The notes beneath the pieces were generated by a model. The model was not told the origin of the DNA, did not search any database, and saw nothing but the letters and a program-made list of their open reading frames with translations. Made by a program: the position numbers and the translations under genes. Positions 8,316 through 17,589 of a DNA stretch of 64,000 bases are shown here, piece after piece (position 1 is the first letter of the stretch; each line of letters starts with the position of its first letter). Source of the DNA: Parabacteroides massiliensis (GTDB lineage: Bacteria; Bacteroidota; Bacteroidia; Bacteroidales; Tannerellaceae); assembly GCF_900155425.1 (NCBI RefSeq), contig NZ_LT700189.1:1357787-1421786 (forward strand). Reading direction: 5' to 3'.

Positions 8316-9233
8316 ATGGATGCCTATCAACTTATCACTGTTTTAGGGCCGACTGCTTCCGGCAAAACCACATTTGCCGCAGCACTTGCCGCCCGGCTGG
8401 ACACGGAGATCATCAGCGCCGACTCCAGACAAATCTACCGTTCGATGGATATCGGGACCGGAAAGGACCTGGCAGACTATACGGTAAACGGGAAAGCGAT
8501 TCCTTACCATCTGATCGACATCTGCGATCCGGGATATAAATATAACGTATTCGAATATCAGCATGATTTCTTCCGGGCTTATGAAGCAATCCGGAAAACA
8601 GGGAAACTGCCGATTTTATGCGGTGGTACGGGCATGTACATAGAAGCCGTCCTGAAAGGATATAAGCTTTTGGATGTACCCCAGAACCCTGAGTTGCGAG
8701 AGTCCTTGAAAGACAAGTCGCTTCCCGAACTGGAACAGATACTTGCCGGCTACAAGGTCCTCCATAACAAGACAGATGTGGATACCGCCCAACGGGCCAT
8801 CCGGGCAATCGAAATAGAAGAATATTATAAAAACGAAGCGCCGGATGCCAATGAATATGATCCGGTTGACAGCCTGATCATCGGCATCGACATAGACCGG
8901 GAGCTACGCCGCGAAAAGATTTCCCGCCGCCTGCGTGACCGCCTGGATGAAGGAATGGTGGACGAGGTGCGGAAGCTCATAGATTCGGGAGTCAAGCCGG
9001 AAGATCTTATCTACTACGGGCTGGAATATAAATATCTTACTTTATATATAATCGGCAAACTGTCTTATGAGGAAATGGTTTCCCAACTGGAAATCGCCAT
9101 ACACCAGTTTGCCAAACGACAAATGACCTGGTTCAGGGGCATGGAACGCCGGGGAAGCACCATCCATTGGATAGATGCGACATTGCCGACAGAAGAAAAG
9201 ATAGAGATGGCATTGGAGTTACTGAATTTATAG
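8316..9233 (+). CDS. miaA: tRNA dimethylallyltransferase
   Basis: The 305-aa enzyme adds a dimethylallyl group to A37 of tRNAs reading UNN codons, next to the anticodon. The P-loop GPTASGKTTFAAALA lies at residues 10-24, followed by the family motif ISADSRQIYRSMDIGTGK (catalytic Asp and Arg) and LCGGTGMYIEAVLKG. The C-terminal part (QFAKRQMTWFRGMER) contains the conserved KRQxTW motif that contacts the anticodon loop. Length is normal. Several -7-like promoter sequences lie just upstream, so it is probably monocistronic. Confidence 0.97.
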   Translation: MDAYQLITVLGPTASGKTTFAAALAARLDTEIISADSRQIYRSMDIGTGKDLADYTVNGKAIPYHLIDICDPGYKYNVFEYQHDFFRAYEAIRKTGKLPILCGGTGMYIEAVLKGYKLLDVPQNPELRESLKDKSLPELEQILAGYKVLHNKTDVDTAQRAIRAIEIEEYYKNEAPDANEYDPVDSLIIGIDIDRELRREKISRRLRDRLDEGMVDEVRKLIDSGVKPEDLIYYGLEYKYLTLYIIGKLSYEEMVSQLEIAIHQFAKRQMTWFRGMERRGSTIHWIDATLPTEEKIEMALELLNL

Positions 9234-9290
9234 AGATATTTGAACCTTTAAATGGTGATTTATCGGTATATAATAAAAATAATGGCGATC

Positions 9291-9357
9291 CGTAGGGGCG
9301 GGGTTCTACTCCGCCCATGTAATCAAGCCATGGGCAGAGCAGAGCCCTGCCCCTACG
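9291..9357. repeat. REP-like long GC-rich palindrome
   Basis: A 29-bp left arm (9291-9319, starting CGTAGGGGCGGGGTTC) pairs with a 29-bp right arm (9329-9357, ending CCCTGCCCCTACG) around a 9-nt spacer, with a few mismatches. GC content is much higher than in the surrounding AT-rich gap. The form matches dispersed intergenic palindromes (REP/MITE-like) in which CGTAGGGGCGGGG occurs. It may also stop miaA transcription, but there is no T-run. Confidence 0.75.
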
Positions 9358-9463
9358 AAACGACAATCATTTTGCATAACCATGTCATCCATGTTTTAGA
9401 TAAATCAGTATTTACAAATCAAACCTGTTGAATTTTGAAACAAAACAATTTATATACATTGCT

Positions 9464-10273
9464 ATGATAACAGTTAATGATTTAAAGAATAAAGATAATT
9501 TCTTTCTGATGGCAGGTCCCTGCGTAATAGAAGGAGAAGATATGGCACTGCGTATTGCAGAGAAAGCTGTCGGCATCACGAATAAACTGAATATCCCGTA
9601 TGTATTCAAAGGATCATACCGGAAAGCCAACCGCTCGCGGCTGGATTCCTTCACTGGCATAGGTGATGAGAAAGCGCTGAAAATTCTCCGTAAGGTAGGC
9701 GAAACGTTCGGCATCCCGACCGTAACCGATATTCATGAAACGGCTGAAGCGGCAATGGCTGCCGAGTATGTGGATGTCCTGCAAATCCCGGCTTTCCTCT
9801 GCCGGCAAACAGACTTGTTGGTCGCTGCTGCCAAGACGGGAAAGATTGTCAATATCAAAAAGGGACAGTTCCTCTCACCGGGAGCCATGCAATTTGCCAC
9901 ACAAAAAGTGGCCGATGCAGGAAATGAAAACATCATGATTACGGAAAGGGGCACAACTTTCGGCTATACGGATCTGGTTGTCGATTATCGGGGCATTCCT
10001 CAAATGCAGCAGTTCGGCTATCCCGTTATCATGGATGCGACCCACTCTCTGCAACAACCCAACCAAACTTCAGGCGTGACAGGCGGACTCCCTGCTCTGA
10101 TCGAGACGATAGCCAAAGCAGCCATTGCCGTTGGTGTTGACGGACTATTCATCGAAACCCATCCGGAACCCTCCAAAGCCAAATCCGACGGTGCGAATAT
10201 GCTGCAACTCGACTTATTGGAAGGACTGCTAATTAAGTTGGTGAGGATACGGGAAGCGGTCAGGGGTTATTGA
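9464..10273 (+). CDS. kdsA: 3-deoxy-D-manno-octulosonate-8-phosphate synthase
   Basis: The 269-aa enzyme joins phosphoenolpyruvate and arabinose-5-phosphate to make KDO-8-phosphate for the lipopolysaccharide core. The motif FLMAGPCVIEGED opens the barrel; the Cys in AGPC is the metal ligand of the metal-dependent class, and His (DATHSLQQP), Glu (IETHPEP) and Asp (AKSDGANM) supply the other ligands. KGSYRKANRS and VLQIPAFLCRQTDLL are family signatures. The frame is open from a TTG at 9428, but the ATG at 9464 gives the normal N-terminus. kdsB, the CMP-KDO synthetase that uses the product after dephosphorylation, is at 42757 in this window. Confidence 0.96.
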   Translation: MITVNDLKNKDNFFLMAGPCVIEGEDMALRIAEKAVGITNKLNIPYVFKGSYRKANRSRLDSFTGIGDEKALKILRKVGETFGIPTVTDIHETAEAAMAAEYVDVLQIPAFLCRQTDLLVAAAKTGKIVNIKKGQFLSPGAMQFATQKVADAGNENIMITERGTTFGYTDLVVDYRGIPQMQQFGYPVIMDATHSLQQPNQTSGVTGGLPALIETIAKAAIAVGVDGLFIETHPEPSKAKSDGANMLQLDLLEGLLIKLVRIREAVRGY

Positions 10274-10281
10274 CCATTGAG

Positions 10282-10333
10282 AATTGACAATTGACAATTA
10301 AAGTGCGAAACAAAAAATTGTCAATTGTCAATT
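10282..10333. repeat. Perfect 18-bp inverted repeat between convergent genes
   Basis: The left arm 10282-10299 (AATTGACAATTGACAATT) is the exact reverse complement of 10316-10333, with a 16-nt spacer. Each arm is itself a direct repeat of AATTGAC. It lies between kdsA and the convergent Crp/Fnr gene, so it may act as a terminator on both strands, although it is AT-rich and has no separate U-tract. A second palindrome with the same spacer length is at 22307-22370. Confidence 0.75.
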
Positions 10334-10336
10334 ATA

Positions 10337-11038
10337 TCACCCCATCTTGCTTATTTTCTTGAGCTTGTCTTCGTCTATCAGTTTGATCTTTCGACCATCG
10401 ATTGCGATAATGTGCTCAGCAACAAATGTAGACAATGTACGGATTGCATTAGACGTCGTCATGTTTGAAAGATTGGCTAAATCTTCGCGAGAAAGATAAA
10501 TACTTAATGTCGCCCCATCTTCCTCCAAACCGTAACTGTCTTTCAGGAATAACAAGGATTCTGCCAAACGACCCCGGATATGTTTCTGAGTAAGGTTGAC
10601 TGTTCGCTCGTCAGCAATTCCCAAATCAAGAGAAAGCTGGCGGATAAAGAACATGGCAAGGTTCGCATTGCCCATTAAAAGATCCGTAACAACAGTCATC
10701 GGAATCAGGCATACCGTCGAAGCTTCAAAAGCGGAAGCATTCGTCAAGTAATTTTCCTGAGCAAAGTTTGCCCGGTAGCCAAAGTATTGCACCGGTTTAA
10801 TCATCCGAATGATCTGGCTTCGTCCGCCAACACCTTCTTTAAAGATTTTAACCTTGCCTTTTAATAAGCACATCATGTCTCTCGGTTCGTCGCCCTCGCA
10901 ATATATCAACTCGTTACGTTTGAAATGCTGGATCGTCGAATTATTACGGAGAACATCCCGCTCTTTTTCGGTCAGGACTCTCCACACTTCTGCCAAACTG
11001 GCCGATAGATCGACCTCTTCTTTTTGTTGTTTAACCAC
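10337..11038 (-). CDS. Crp/Fnr-family transcriptional regulator
   Basis: The 233-aa protein has an N-terminal cyclic-nucleotide-binding-type beta-roll (about residues 35-130, with RNELIYCEGDEPRDMMCLLK) and a C-terminal winged helix-turn-helix (about 160-225, LSREDLANLSNMTTSNAIRT). The Cys set used by FNR for an iron-sulfur cluster is absent, so oxygen sensing by that route is unlikely. The effector is unknown; the roll lacks an obvious full cAMP signature (RxS/T). It is convergent with kdsA across a perfect palindrome. A divergent start with the DUF5686 gene leaves about 160 bp for its promoter. Confidence 0.88.
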   Translation of the reverse strand: MVKQQKEEVDLSASLAEVWRVLTEKERDVLRNNSTIQHFKRNELIYCEGDEPRDMMCLLKGKVKIFKEGVGGRSQIIRMIKPVQYFGYRANFAQENYLTNASAFEASTVCLIPMTVVTDLLMGNANLAMFFIRQLSLDLGIADERTVNLTQKHIRGRLAESLLFLKDSYGLEEDGATLSIYLSREDLANLSNMTTSNAIRTLSTFVAEHIIAIDGRKIKLIDEDKLKKISKMG

Positions 11039-11171
11039 GACTGCTATATAACATACTTATGAAGCACAAATGTAATACTTTTCTTTTAAAAGGTGAATAA
11101 GTTTAATATGATAAATTAATAAAATCAGAACATTTTTACTCTCTTTCACCCGGAATTTCGATTTTATTCGT

Positions 11172-11179
11172 TACGTTTG
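11172..11179 (+). promoter_or_regulatory. -7 box for the DUF5686 gene
   Basis: TACGTTTG fits TAnnTTTG and is 19 bp ahead of the TTG start at 11199. AAAGAAAGAG (11181-11190) lies between them and may serve as a ribosome site, which supports the TTG start. No clear -33. Confidence 0.4.
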
Positions 11180-11198
11180 TAAAGAAAGAGATGATAAT

Positions 11199-13379
11199 TT
11201 GTTGAAAAAGCATTTTAAAATAATCATTCTGCTTTTTATCGCAGTAAATGCCTTAGCTAACCCTGACGGTAGTTATGGAAATCTTTTATTGTTGGGCCGG
11301 TCTCCTAAAACAGCATCCTCCCAGCAAGGGGATTCTATTATGAAGAAGGTGATCAAACATGCCGACAAATACAAGACAATCGTTTCGCGGTACGAAGCGG
11401 AAATATATATCAAAGGCAAGGCGGAAATCCTCAAACAAAATTTCTTGATGCGTTTCGCCCACCATCTTTTCCCGGTAGACCGAAAGAACAAGGATATGAT
11501 CTTCGAGATGGTCAGCCACTCCAAATTCAACACTCCGAACAACTACTTGCACAGCTTCGAAGCGATAAACGGGAACAGCATCCCCAACGGTACAAAGCAG
11601 CAGGAAGTCTTGACGTTCCTGAATCTGAATGTCTATTCGCCAACCATCTACAACGAAGGAATCATCATGCCGGTAGCCCATGAAGCATTCAAATACTACA
11701 ACTTCAACCTGGAAAGCATCGAAATAACCGACAACCTGAAAATCTATAAGATACGTTTCATGCCCAAGCTATGGAGCCAAAAGCTCATTTGCGGAGATCT
11801 GTACATCACCGACAAAGACTGGCACATCGACAAGATCGACGTAAACGGACGTTTTTCCTTTGCCGAATTTAACCTGGTCATGACATTCGGACGGGATTAC
11901 CGCCATTTCATCCTGCCGCAAAAGGCAGACCTCTTTCTCCGGTACCATGTGCTGGGAAATGCCATCGCCAGTTACTATCATACGTCATTCAAATACGAAG
12001 CCGTTGAATGGGTTGAAGAAGACTATGAGGATAAAAAACACCACTCTCTCGACCTGACCGGATATTACCAACTGTCTTCCGATACGATCCCGATCCTCAG
12101 CGACAGCAGCTACTGGAAGAAAAAACGGGACATTCCACTGACGCAGGAAGAAGAAAAAAAATATGAAAAGACAATCATCAGGACAACTCAAGCCGGCGAC
12201 ACAAGCAACATTCAGAAATACCTGAAAATAACAGAACGCCTGACCAACACCATCAACCTGGATTACAAAACAACTCGTCTGAAATACTCCGGTATCCTGA
12301 ATCCTTTCCAGTTGGGCTATTCCGGGCGGAACGGTATCACCTACAGGCAACAACTCCGTTTCAGCAAGACTTTCAATAAGGACCGCCAGTTGCGTTTCCG
12401 ACCGGAAGTCGGTTTCGTATTTAAACGGAAAGAATTTTTCTTCAAGTTCGAGGGAGACTGGGAATATCTCCCGGAAAAACAAGGTGCCTTGAGCCTTAGC
12501 CTCGGAAACACCAACCAGGGATATTCATCCAGGATCATGAACGAAATCAACGAACAGCTGAAAGACTCCGCCTTCAATTTCAAGGACCTGGACCAGGAAT
12601 ACTTCAAGCACTATTATATAGAACTCAAGAACCGGATCGAACTGTTCAACGGTTTCCAAATGACGGCCGGAATTTCCTATCACCGTCGCATGCCCACCCG
12701 AAAAAGCACCATAAGTTTAGGAAACGGCGTTACGGAGATCATCAACGAAAACTATCACGATTTTATCCCTACAATCGGTTTTTCCTACACCCCCAGACAA
12801 TACTACTGGATGGACGGTTACCGGAAAGAATATCTCTACTCCTACTATCCGACCGTCTCCATCGAATTCGGGCGGGCCATACCAGGCGTATGGAAAAGCA
12901 GCGGCAATTACGGACGTGTGGAAGCCGATATCCACCAGAGCATTTATCTGGGTTTGTCGCGCCGGTTCAACTACCATATCAGTGGAGGATTCTATACGGC
13001 CCAAAAGTCAACCTACTTTGCCGACTACCGGTATTTCACACGCCACAACTTTCCCGAATCATGGGGAGGGGATGATTTCGGGGGCGTCTTCCACCAGCTA
13101 AGAAACGTGTGGTTCAATGCTTCCGACAAATATGTCCAGACACATGTCATGTACGAAAGCCCGTTCATGCTTTTCCAACTATTCAAACCGGAGGCCACCA
13201 AACATGTCATCTCCGAACGTTTTTACCTCAGCCAGTTATGGATGCCGGTCAAACCCAGCTACACGGAAATCGGATACGGTTTCGGTAACCATATCTTCAA
13301 CGTAGCCGCTTTCGTCGGGTTCGACAAATTAAAATATGACGGGATCGGATTCAAGTTTGCATTCGAACTCTTCCAATAG
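11199..13379 (+). CDS. DUF5686 outer-membrane protein
   Basis: The 726-aa protein has a signal peptide (LKKHFKIIILLFIAVNALAN) and a long mature part rich in aromatic beta-strand patterns (FSYTPRQYYWMDGYRKEYLY, YGRVEADIHQSIYLGLSRRF) ending in a short terminal strand with phenylalanine (KFAFELFQ), as in outer-membrane barrels. It matches the DUF5686 family of Bacteroidetes. Many members carry an extra N-terminal carboxypeptidase-regulatory-like beta domain; here the family region begins almost at once (KKVIKHADKYKTIVSRYEAE). The only usable starts are TTG codons at 11199 or 11202, since the ATG at 11191 runs into a stop after four codons. The function of the family is not established. Confidence 0.82.
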   Translation: MLKKHFKIIILLFIAVNALANPDGSYGNLLLLGRSPKTASSQQGDSIMKKVIKHADKYKTIVSRYEAEIYIKGKAEILKQNFLMRFAHHLFPVDRKNKDMIFEMVSHSKFNTPNNYLHSFEAINGNSIPNGTKQQEVLTFLNLNVYSPTIYNEGIIMPVAHEAFKYYNFNLESIEITDNLKIYKIRFMPKLWSQKLICGDLYITDKDWHIDKIDVNGRFSFAEFNLVMTFGRDYRHFILPQKADLFLRYHVLGNAIASYYHTSFKYEAVEWVEEDYEDKKHHSLDLTGYYQLSSDTIPILSDSSYWKKKRDIPLTQEEEKKYEKTIIRTTQAGDTSNIQKYLKITERLTNTINLDYKTTRLKYSGILNPFQLGYSGRNGITYRQQLRFSKTFNKDRQLRFRPEVGFVFKRKEFFFKFEGDWEYLPEKQGALSLSLGNTNQGYSSRIMNEINEQLKDSAFNFKDLDQEYFKHYYIELKNRIELFNGFQMTAGISYHRRMPTRKSTISLGNGVTEIINENYHDFIPTIGFSYTPRQYYWMDGYRKEYLYSYYPTVSIEFGRAIPGVWKSSGNYGRVEADIHQSIYLGLSRRFNYHISGGFYTAQKSTYFADYRYFTRHNFPESWGGDDFGGVFHQLRNVWFNASDKYVQTHVMYESPFMLFQLFKPEATKHVISERFYLSQLWMPVKPSYTEIGYGFGNHIFNVAAFVGFDKLKYDGIGFKFAFELFQ

Positions 13380-13381
13380 GT

Positions 13382-14212
13382 TCAAAACTGTGGACGGACA
13401 ATCCGAATACCGCAGTTGCGCTTGATGCCTTGCACATACTCCTGCAAGGGGTCTTCGTTCACGATCACTCGCTTTTGGGTGGTCGAGGCATGGATAAAAG
13501 TAAGTTTATCTCCTTCCCGGCAGATAATGCCGACGTGTGAGATATCCAGCCCTTTCACCGTCGTGACAAAACAAACGATATCGCCATTCCTGATTTGACC
13601 GGCATGCGCATTGATTTCATCCTGCGGGATATAATAGTGCGGACGGGCGCTGATTTCCTTTTCCTTCGCCGCCATTATCGCGATACGTTCCGGATTGCCT
13701 TTCAACTGCTTGTAGCTATCGGGGTGTGTGGACATAAAGGACAGGTCGAGCTGAAGCGGCCGCCCCCCGATCTCTTTCGTGACATCCTTCAGATAACCTT
13801 TCTTTTCGTTTTCATATATCCAGTCGGCCGTATAATGAAGACGATCCGTATAATCGAGTGTCGCATTGCCGGAATTCCGGTAACGCATCTCTTTCAAGAC
13901 TGAAGCATACCCGTCAAATGTGAGGCGATGTTTGACAGACCAGACCAAAGCGGTCGTATTCTCTACCAAAGTCATACAATCCAGACCACGCAGGTTGACC
14001 ACCAGTCTTTCGGGAACATCCTCCAATGTCCCTGCCACATAAGGAGTTTCCAAGAAGAAACGGGCGGTCTCCACCATCAGGTCACCTGTAGGCAAAGCCG
14101 CTTCCTCTTTCATTGCGGCACAATAACGTTCGTAAATGTCCTTATCCTCCTGGGCTTTCCCGGACAAGGAGAGAAAGGCTAAAAAGAATAAATAAAATAG
14201 TGTTCGTTTCAT
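13382..14212 (-). CDS. DUF1460 N-acetylmuramoyl-L-alanine amidase-like protein
   Basis: The 276-aa secreted protein (signal MKRTLFYLFFLAFLSLSGKA) belongs to the NlpC/P60-like DUF1460 family, cell-wall amidases or peptidases acting in the periplasm. The probable nucleophile is Cys79 in GLDCMTLVENT; the His is in DISHVGIICREG, and FIHAST closes the active site. The frame opens at 14230 with six more residues, but the Met at 14212 gives a clean signal peptide, so I chose it. It lies 14 bp after uvrB and is likely co-transcribed. Its stop is 2 bp from the convergent DUF5686 stop. Confidence 0.85.
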   Translation of the reverse strand: MKRTLFYLFFLAFLSLSGKAQEDKDIYERYCAAMKEEAALPTGDLMVETARFFLETPYVAGTLEDVPERLVVNLRGLDCMTLVENTTALVWSVKHRLTFDGYASVLKEMRYRNSGNATLDYTDRLHYTADWIYENEKKGYLKDVTKEIGGRPLQLDLSFMSTHPDSYKQLKGNPERIAIMAAKEKEISARPHYYIPQDEINAHAGQIRNGDIVCFVTTVKGLDISHVGIICREGDKLTFIHASTTQKRVIVNEDPLQEYVQGIKRNCGIRIVRPQF

Positions 14213-14226
14213 TTCTTGATTCAAAT

Positions 14227-16254
14227 TCAATCCTTCTTTGCCGCCAACAGGTCTTCCAACTTCACCAACTCGTCACGGAACTGCGCAGCTTCGATAAAGT
14301 CCAGCTTCTTGGCCGCCTCCATCATCTGCTTCTTCGTCCGTTCGATCGCTTTTTCAAGCTGTTTACGGTTCATATACTGAACTACCGGATCTGCAACCAG
14401 ACTGGGCTCCGGTTCCACGTAAGCATACGGTTCGCCGGTAGACGGTTGTTGTTTCTCCGCTACCAGGGAAACACTGTTTTTAATGACCTGCTTAGGTGTA
14501 ATACCATGTTTTTCGTTATAAGCGAGCTGTTTTTCACGCCTGCGGGCCGTTTCGTCCATCGTCAGGCGCATGCTGTCTGTTATCTTGTCAGCGTAGAAGA
14601 TTACCTTCCCGTTCACATTTCGGGCGGCACGCCCGGCTGTCTGCGTCAGCGAACGGTGCGAGCGCAGGAAACCTTCCTTATCGGCATCTAAGATGGCAAC
14701 CAAAGAGACTTCCGGCAAGTCAAGCCCTTCACGTAGCAGGTTGACACCGATCAGCACATCGAACAGCCCTTTCCGCAAATCGTCCATGATCTGAATGCGC
14801 TCCAACGTATCGACATCGCTATGGATATAGTTGCAGCGGATTCCCATGCGTGTCAGGTATGTAGTCAGTTCCTCCGCCATACGTTTCGTCAAGGTCGTCA
14901 CCAGTACCCGTTCGTCTACAGCGGCACGTTGCGTGATCTCCTCCATCAGGTCGTCGATCTGGTTCAGCGTCGGACGCACCTCGATAACCGGGTCGAGCAA
15001 GCCAGTCGGACGGATCACCTGGTCCACCACGATCCCTTCGCTCTTAGCCAGCTCGTAGTCGGCAGGCGTCGCACTCACGTAAATCGCCAGCGGAGTCAGC
15101 GACTCGAACTCATCGAATGTCAACGGGCGGTTATCCATCGCTGCCGGCAGACGGAAACCATAATCCACCAGGTTTTTCTTTCGGGAATAATCACCTCCGT
15201 ACATCGCCCGTATCTGCGGAATCGTCACGTGGCTCTCATCGACCACCAACAGAAAGTCTTTCGGGAAATAATCGAGCAGGCAGAAAGGCCGTTCGCCCGC
15301 CTGTCTACCGTCGAAATAGCGGGAATAGTTCTCGATACCGGAGCAATGCCCCAGTTCGCGTATCATTTCCAGGTCGAACGTGACACGCTCATACAAACGT
15401 TTCGCTTCGTAAGGCTTGCCTATCTCCCGCAGGTAATTCACTTGCGTCCCCAGATCGACATCGATCTGTCCGATAGCGGTGTTGATACGTTCCTGGGTGG
15501 TCACGAAGAGGTTGGTCGGATAGATATTCAGTTCATCCTGCTCGTCTATCTCCTGCCCGGTCTGCGGATCGAACGAAGAGATACGGTCTACCTCGTCATC
15601 CCAGAACTCGATACGATAGGCTGCTCCGTCAAAAGTTTCGATAGCCGGAAAAATATCAACCGTATCGCCGTTTACACGAAAGCAGCCTCTGTTGAACTCT
15701 ATTTTATTATTGACATAAAGGGCATCCACGAAACGACGCAACAGTTTATCCCGGTCTATCCGCATTCCCTTCTCCAGATGCACCACCTTCTCGGCAAAAG
15801 CTGTCGGGTCTGCCATGCCATACAGGCAGGAGACAGACGAAACGACAATAACATCCTTCCGCCCCGACAACAGCGAAGCGGTTGCACGCAGGCGAAGTTT
15901 ATCGATCTCGTCGTTGATCTGCAAATCCTTTTCTATATAGGTGTCCGTCGTCGGCAGGTAAGCCTCCGGCTGGTAATAATCGTAATAGGAGACGAAATAT
16001 TCGACGGCATTGTTCGGGAAAAAGGCCTTGAACTCACTGTACAACTGGGCAGCGAGGGTTTTGTTATGACTCAGGATCAAGGTCGGCTTCTGCACTTCCT
16101 TGATCACATTGGCGATAGTAAAAGTCTTTCCGGACCCTGTCACCCCTAATAAGGTCTGGAAAGGCACACCATTCTTTATACCGTCAGACAAAGCGGCTAT
16201 CGCTTCCGGCTGATCGCCTGTCGGACTGAATGGAGAAGATAATTCAAAATTCAT
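14227..16254 (-). CDS. uvrB: Excinuclease ABC subunit B
   Basis: The 675-aa protein is the damage-verifying helicase-like subunit of nucleotide excision repair. The Walker A motif [14 protein letters not shown] is near the start. The beta-hairpin that slips between the strands is in [20 protein letters not shown], and the helicase motifs ([40 protein letters not shown]) follow in order. The C-terminal UVR domain ([20 protein letters not shown]) binds UvrC. All expected parts and length are present. uvrA and uvrC are not in the window. It lies in a minus-strand run between the propeller lipoprotein and the DUF1460 gene. Confidence 0.98.
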   Translation of the reverse strand: MNFELSSPFSPTGDQPEAIAALSDGIKNGVPFQTLLGVTGSGKTFTIANVIKEVQKPTLILSHNKTLAAQLYSEFKAFFPNNAVEYFVSYYDYYQPEAYLPTTDTYIEKDLQINDEIDKLRLRATASLLSGRKDVIVVSSVSCLYGMADPTAFAEKVVHLEKGMRIDRDKLLRRFVDALYVNNKIEFNRGCFRVNGDTVDIFPAIETFDGAAYRIEFWDDEVDRISSFDPQTGQEIDEQDELNIYPTNLFVTTQERINTAIGQIDVDLGTQVNYLREIGKPYEAKRLYERVTFDLEMIRELGHCSGIENYSRYFDGRQAGERPFCLLDYFPKDFLLVVDESHVTIPQIRAMYGGDYSRKKNLVDYGFRLPAAMDNRPLTFDEFESLTPLAIYVSATPADYELAKSEGIVVDQVIRPTGLLDPVIEVRPTLNQIDDLMEEITQRAAVDERVLVTTLTKRMAEELTTYLTRMGIRCNYIHSDVDTLERIQIMDDLRKGLFDVLIGVNLLREGLDLPEVSLVAILDADKEGFLRSHRSLTQTAGRAARNVNGKVIFYADKITDSMRLTMDETARRREKQLAYNEKHGITPKQVIKNSVSLVAEKQQPSTGEPYAYVEPEPSLVADPVVQYMNRKQLEKAIERTKKQMMEAAKKLDFIEAAQFRDELVKLEDLLAAKKD

Positions 16255-16308
16255 TCTTTATTTAATAGGTTATACAGTTACGCATTCAGGGAAATCCGGC
16301 CCTTCGTT

Positions 16309-17352
16309 TTACCGGAGTAACTCGTCCAACGAGAGATAACCAAACTGCATCTCGTCGTTCATGCTCAACAGCAAACGTTTATTGCGATCGTCATAGCAAA
16401 GCCTGACCACAGGACGGCCGACATCAAGCGTCTTCAGATAATTACCATCCAAATCGAATACCAGCAACAGAGAAGCCGTAAATCCGTCTTCCTCCTGACG
16501 ATGTTTTCCGGAATAAGCCGTCACGATCTTGTCACCGCAAAACACGCCATCGATATGTTGATAGACATCATTCCACTCGCCATGCCGCCATACCGGACCA
16601 TAAACATTGTATTTCAGATTTCCATCCAAATCACAGATCGTCAGCAGGTCGTCCCGCGAATAAACATCCACATAGATGCCATGCTCCATCGAAACGATGC
16701 AAGCCGCTCGTTTCTTTTTAATCTCAGGATGTTCGTAGGGCATCAGACGGACTTTCCCCGTCTGCATATTCCAACATCCGACAGCAGTTTTGAAATCATT
16801 TGTCCCGATCGGGACGATCGTCCTACCGATACAAAGCGTGTCGGAAACATAGACGACATCGCTCGGCACACGGTCTTCCGGGAAAGTACATTTGACCGCA
16901 GGCATATAGTCGGGATTGACCAGCAGGCTATCCAAGACATAGGTGTACAATTTCATCCGAGCATTATCAGGGAAGTAGAAACACCCCTTTTGTTCATTCA
17001 TAATCAACACTCCGGGATTGGCTATCTCTCCCGGCCCCTGTCCTTTGTTTACCGTACTCAAAACAGGTTTATAGGTAAACCTGTCGAACAGGTGCACGAT
17101 CTTATCGATAGCCGTCCAATTATACTCGACGACAATTAAATAATCGCCCAGCACATACAGTTGATTGTTATTGCCGACCAGCACGTCTCCGGTCCCGATC
17201 TCCACCACCTTGTCCAGCACATCGACCACTTTGTCCCGGCTTTTCTGATATTTTTCCTGCACCGGCGGTTGCGTACAAGACAAGCCCAGCACCATCAAGC
17301 CCCAAATCACCCCGCTCCATCGGCTCATTCCATCTTTCCTTTCATTATTCAA
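16309..17352 (-). CDS. 6-bladed beta-propeller lipoprotein
   Basis: The 347-aa protein carries a lipoprotein signal with Cys in VLGLSCTQPP and a mature part of repeated beta-blade motifs (NKGQGPGEIANPGVLIMNEQ, FDLDGNYLKTLDVGRPVVRL). The GQGPGE turn is typical of the Bacteroidales 6-bladed propeller/TolB-like lipoproteins of unknown ligand. The start at 17352 overlaps the pspC stop by 8 bp; the Met at 17328 is an alternative giving a shorter n-region. It is probably exposed to the periplasm or cell surface. Its role is unknown. Confidence 0.75.
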   Translation of the reverse strand: MNNERKDGMSRWSGVIWGLMVLGLSCTQPPVQEKYQKSRDKVVDVLDKVVEIGTGDVLVGNNNQLYVLGDYLIVVEYNWTAIDKIVHLFDRFTYKPVLSTVNKGQGPGEIANPGVLIMNEQKGCFYFPDNARMKLYTYVLDSLLVNPDYMPAVKCTFPEDRVPSDVVYVSDTLCIGRTIVPIGTNDFKTAVGCWNMQTGKVRLMPYEHPEIKKKRAACIVSMEHGIYVDVYSRDDLLTICDLDGNLKYNVYGPVWRHGEWNDVYQHIDGVFCGDKIVTAYSGKHRQEEDGFTASLLLVFDLDGNYLKTLDVGRPVVRLCYDDRNKRLLLSMNDEMQFGYLSLDELLR

Positions 17353-17539
17353 GTTGTTTAGGTATAACCATCCAGAGGATCAGGTAAGCGATCACACCGG
17401 AAAACACCGTAAAGATACTTAATAATATATACCCGATACGCACTAATGTAGGGTCCCAACCGAAATAATCGGCGATACCCGCACAAACACCTGCTATCAT
17501 CCCGTTATTCGAACGGTAAAGTTTTTTAGGTTCTTCCAT
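17345..17539 (-). CDS. PspC-domain small membrane protein
   Basis: The 64-aa protein matches the PspC fold: KKLYRSNNGMIAGVCAGIAD, then YFGWDPTLVRIGYILLSIFT and a hydrophobic C-terminal helix (GVIAYLILWMVIPK). PspC-type proteins sit in the inner membrane and help in the response to envelope stress. Only the core domain is present, as is common in Bacteroidetes. It overlaps the following propeller lipoprotein gene by 8 bp, so the two are likely translated together. Confidence 0.88.
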   Translation of the reverse strand: MEEPKKLYRSNNGMIAGVCAGIADYFGWDPTLVRIGYILLSIFTVFSGVIAYLILWMVIPKQLE

Positions 17540-17589
17540 TGTTCTTTCGTTTTTTATTGTTTATCCTTTATTTTACGTTACAAATATAC

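Noticed and set aside
14821-16149. Long open frame (about 440 codons) on the plus strand opposite uvrB
   Set aside because: uvrB on the other strand has every motif of its family; the antisense frame has no recognisable domain and results from codon bias.
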